DNA of 64,000 nt from Chondrus crispus. Its lineage: Eukaryota > Rhodophyta > Florideophyceae > Gigartinales > Gigartinaceae. The translations under genes and the position numbers were made by a program. The stretch is taken from the NCBI RefSeq assembly GCF_000350225.1, contig NW_005179202.1, positions 1 to 64,000 on the forward strand. Reading direction: 5' to 3'. The notes under the pieces were generated by a model that saw only the letters and a list, made by a program, of their open reading frames with translations, did no database searches and was not told the DNA's origin. Shown here piece after piece: positions 62,619-64,000 of the stretch; the stretch's first letter is position 1; each line of letters starts with the position of its first letter.

Positions 62619-63612
62619 GGGAAAAGAATTTGTGGTGACCTCAGTTCGCGGGCTATATCACTTCTTTCCTGGTCCTCTCTATTGCGATGTCGCATGAGAT
62701 TGTCGGACGGAGCTCGGATTCGAGGTGAAGGGGCTAATAGGAAAAGACGCTAACGCTATGCTCATTTTTGTGACTATTAAAATTGCGCCCCGATCGGTTC
62801 TAACCGATCTTTTTTGCATAAGTCGGCAACGGATAAGAGTTGAGCAACTAAAAGTTGCTTGTTGAAAGGCACGAATCGCTGCGGTCACGTCAGTGCGAAT
62901 TTTGCCGCAAACGGTTTTGCAAGGGTGAGCTACCTTCGAAGGTAAGGCGCGACAGAGTGAGTTCATTTGGTCCGCTGAAGTGACTGGGACACGAAGTTGA
63001 CAAAAAATCACGAAAATTGTCTACAAAGTCATCCATTGAACCGGGTCTATCAATGCTATACAATTGCTGGATCTGCTCTCTTGCACCGTTCCTACTCAAT
63101 CCTCCAATCACATGTGCTTTTCGAGGATCTTCCAAATTTAAACAGCTGACCGCGATTTCTGCACAAGCAGTATCCTACGTGTACCCTGGCACTCCCCCCT
63201 GACGGAAATCACGGTGCAAACGACAGCGGGCACAGACGAAAAATTCACCTCCAGCTCATATTTTCATGACCGCGCTCTCTCTCTCTCACAACTCGTTTGG
63301 CATACTGTACCCTTGGGTACCAGCAGTGTTGATTCCGTGCACACTGGTTTCGGTGCGGTTGTACGGCAGGAATGCATTGCCACGCCGTCACCCCCAGCCC
63401 TCGCATAGCTCATGACAACCTGATTTCTTCTTTACACCGACCTGGTGGAGGCAGTCGCTTCCCAGTTTCTCGCCCAGTTTCTCGCCAAGACATTCCGTCG
63501 CGCTCCAACATTGCCAGCGAATCACCAGACGCATCCACCGCTCGCAAGCTTGATCTCGGATCCATGCATCTTGCTCCTTGACCCATTGCCTTCATCTCTC
63601 ACGTGAGACACC
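62619..63612. other. Divergent gap between NIT2-like and MnmM-like genes
   Basis: 994 bp. It holds a hairpin followed by six T (62792-62815) and a second small hairpin (AGCAACT with complement, 62843-62859). An 81-codon minus frame at 62890-63135 has no recognised motif, and I do not call it a gene. The last 200 bp is pyrimidine-rich, like a promoter or leader. Confidence 0.5.
62792..62815. terminator. Hairpin plus T-run
   Basis: GATCGGTT (62792-62799), loop CT, AACCGATC (62802-62809), then TTTTTT. In form it is like an intrinsic or Pol III terminator. No RNA gene is recognised upstream, so the role is unknown and it may be chance. Confidence 0.3.
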
Positions 63613-64000
63613 ATGAAGTACGCAGCCTTTGCGCGTTGGTGGTCCACCCCGCCCCTAGGCGGTCGCTCGATGCATGCGTTGCGAGATATGGCGCGACCCT
63701 CCATGCGCCGTTGCCCGTGCACATGCCTTCGCCGCGCATCCTCATCCATGGCCTCACCGCGCGCTCCAGACGCCGACAAACGATCGACTCTAGAGCAGCT
63801 CAGACACGGCCGGCCATTCGCGCGCGAGTGCTGGCGCACGGCGATAGAGCGCACCGACCTTCCCGTCGCGATCGACACCACGGCTGGTCGCGGGTCGGAC
63901 ACGATCACGCTCGGGCACCTGGTGGGCGGAGAGGGCGTCGTGTATGCCATGGACATCCAAGCCACGGCCGTCGAGGAGACGCGGGCACGGTACATGGAGG
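63613..64000 (+). CDS. MnmM/YtqB-type SAM-dependent methyltransferase (partial, 5' part)
   Basis: Open from the ATG at 63613 to the window edge (129 codons). After an arginine-rich N-terminal stretch of about 50 residues, like an organelle presequence, comes the family start: QLRHGRPFARECW, then AIDTTAGRGSDTITLGHLV (SAM-binding loop) and VVYAMDIQATAVEETRARY. This matches the rRNA_methylase/YtqB family, of which bacterial MnmM makes the last methyl transfer in the wobble-uridine modification mnm5s2U of tRNA. Plastid or mitochondrial tRNA is the likely substrate by inference. Another ATG at 63745 (MASPRAP) may be the start of the mature protein. Confidence 0.78.
   Translation, partial: MKYAAFARWWSTPPLGGRSMHALRDMARPSMRRCPCTCLRRASSSMASPRAPDADKRSTLEQLRHGRPFARECWRTAIERTDLPVAIDTTAGRGSDTITLGHLVGGEGVVYAMDIQATAVEETRARYME

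Noticed and set aside
62890-63135. 81-codon minus-strand frame between NIT2-like and MnmM-like genes
   Set aside because: Plausible composition but no homology or signals seen.

Overview
The window looks like nuclear DNA of a photosynthetic eukaryote, most likely a red alga of the compact, intron-poor, repeat-rich kind (a Chondrus-like florideophyte is my best guess; this is inference). The grounds are: long, nearly intron-free genes with eukaryotic partners (a GARP/COG-type tethering subunit, a 3-hydroxyacyl-CoA dehydratase, an EndoU ribonuclease); one clear 110-bp GT-AG intron; and several bacterial-type proteins with N-terminal extensions that look like organelle presequences (MutS2, DNA polymerase III alpha, NAD-dependent DNA ligase, and a partial MnmM-like methyltransferase). 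The polymerase is of cyanobacterial type, which suggests plastid ancestry.

Layout. 1-3.4 kb: no recognised gene, then five G-box motifs in front of MutS2 (3.4-6.7 kb). 7.3-36.9 kb: one copia-type LTR retrotransposon of about 5.6 kb swollen to 29.5 kb by later insertions. Its left LTR is split by a 13.9-kb hAT transposon. The hAT carries pieces of host-type genes and is itself split by a non-autonomous Harbinger-like element, which is split in turn by a young Ty3/gypsy element. The copia interior holds an 8.7-kb non-autonomous LTR element with a chromodomain remnant and a 60-bp hairpin minisatellite, plus two solo LTRs. Nearly every level keeps its target-site duplication, so the order of insertion can be read directly. 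36.9-41.2 kb: a Harbinger MITE and a decayed two-gene PIF/Harbinger transposon.

42.0-64 kb: genes again. They are EndoU with three SUMO-interaction-like motifs, a BTB/POZ-like protein, a VPS52-like tethering subunit (minus strand), a short MITE derived from the same hAT family, the DnaE-type replicase (plus), LigA (minus, tail to tail with DnaE), a 3-hydroxyacyl-CoA dehydratase (plus), a NIT2-like amidase (minus), and the start of an MnmM-like methyltransferase (plus, cut by the window edge).

How the genes fit together: MutS2, DnaE and LigA would act on organelle DNA (recombination control, synthesis, sealing), and I infer the plastid as their site. The DnaE gene also encodes a C-terminal extension of about 600 residues that looks like a linker plus two hotdog folds of the acyl-CoA-thioesterase kind, which I do not know from any replicase. 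The other genes are housekeeping functions without an obvious shared pathway.
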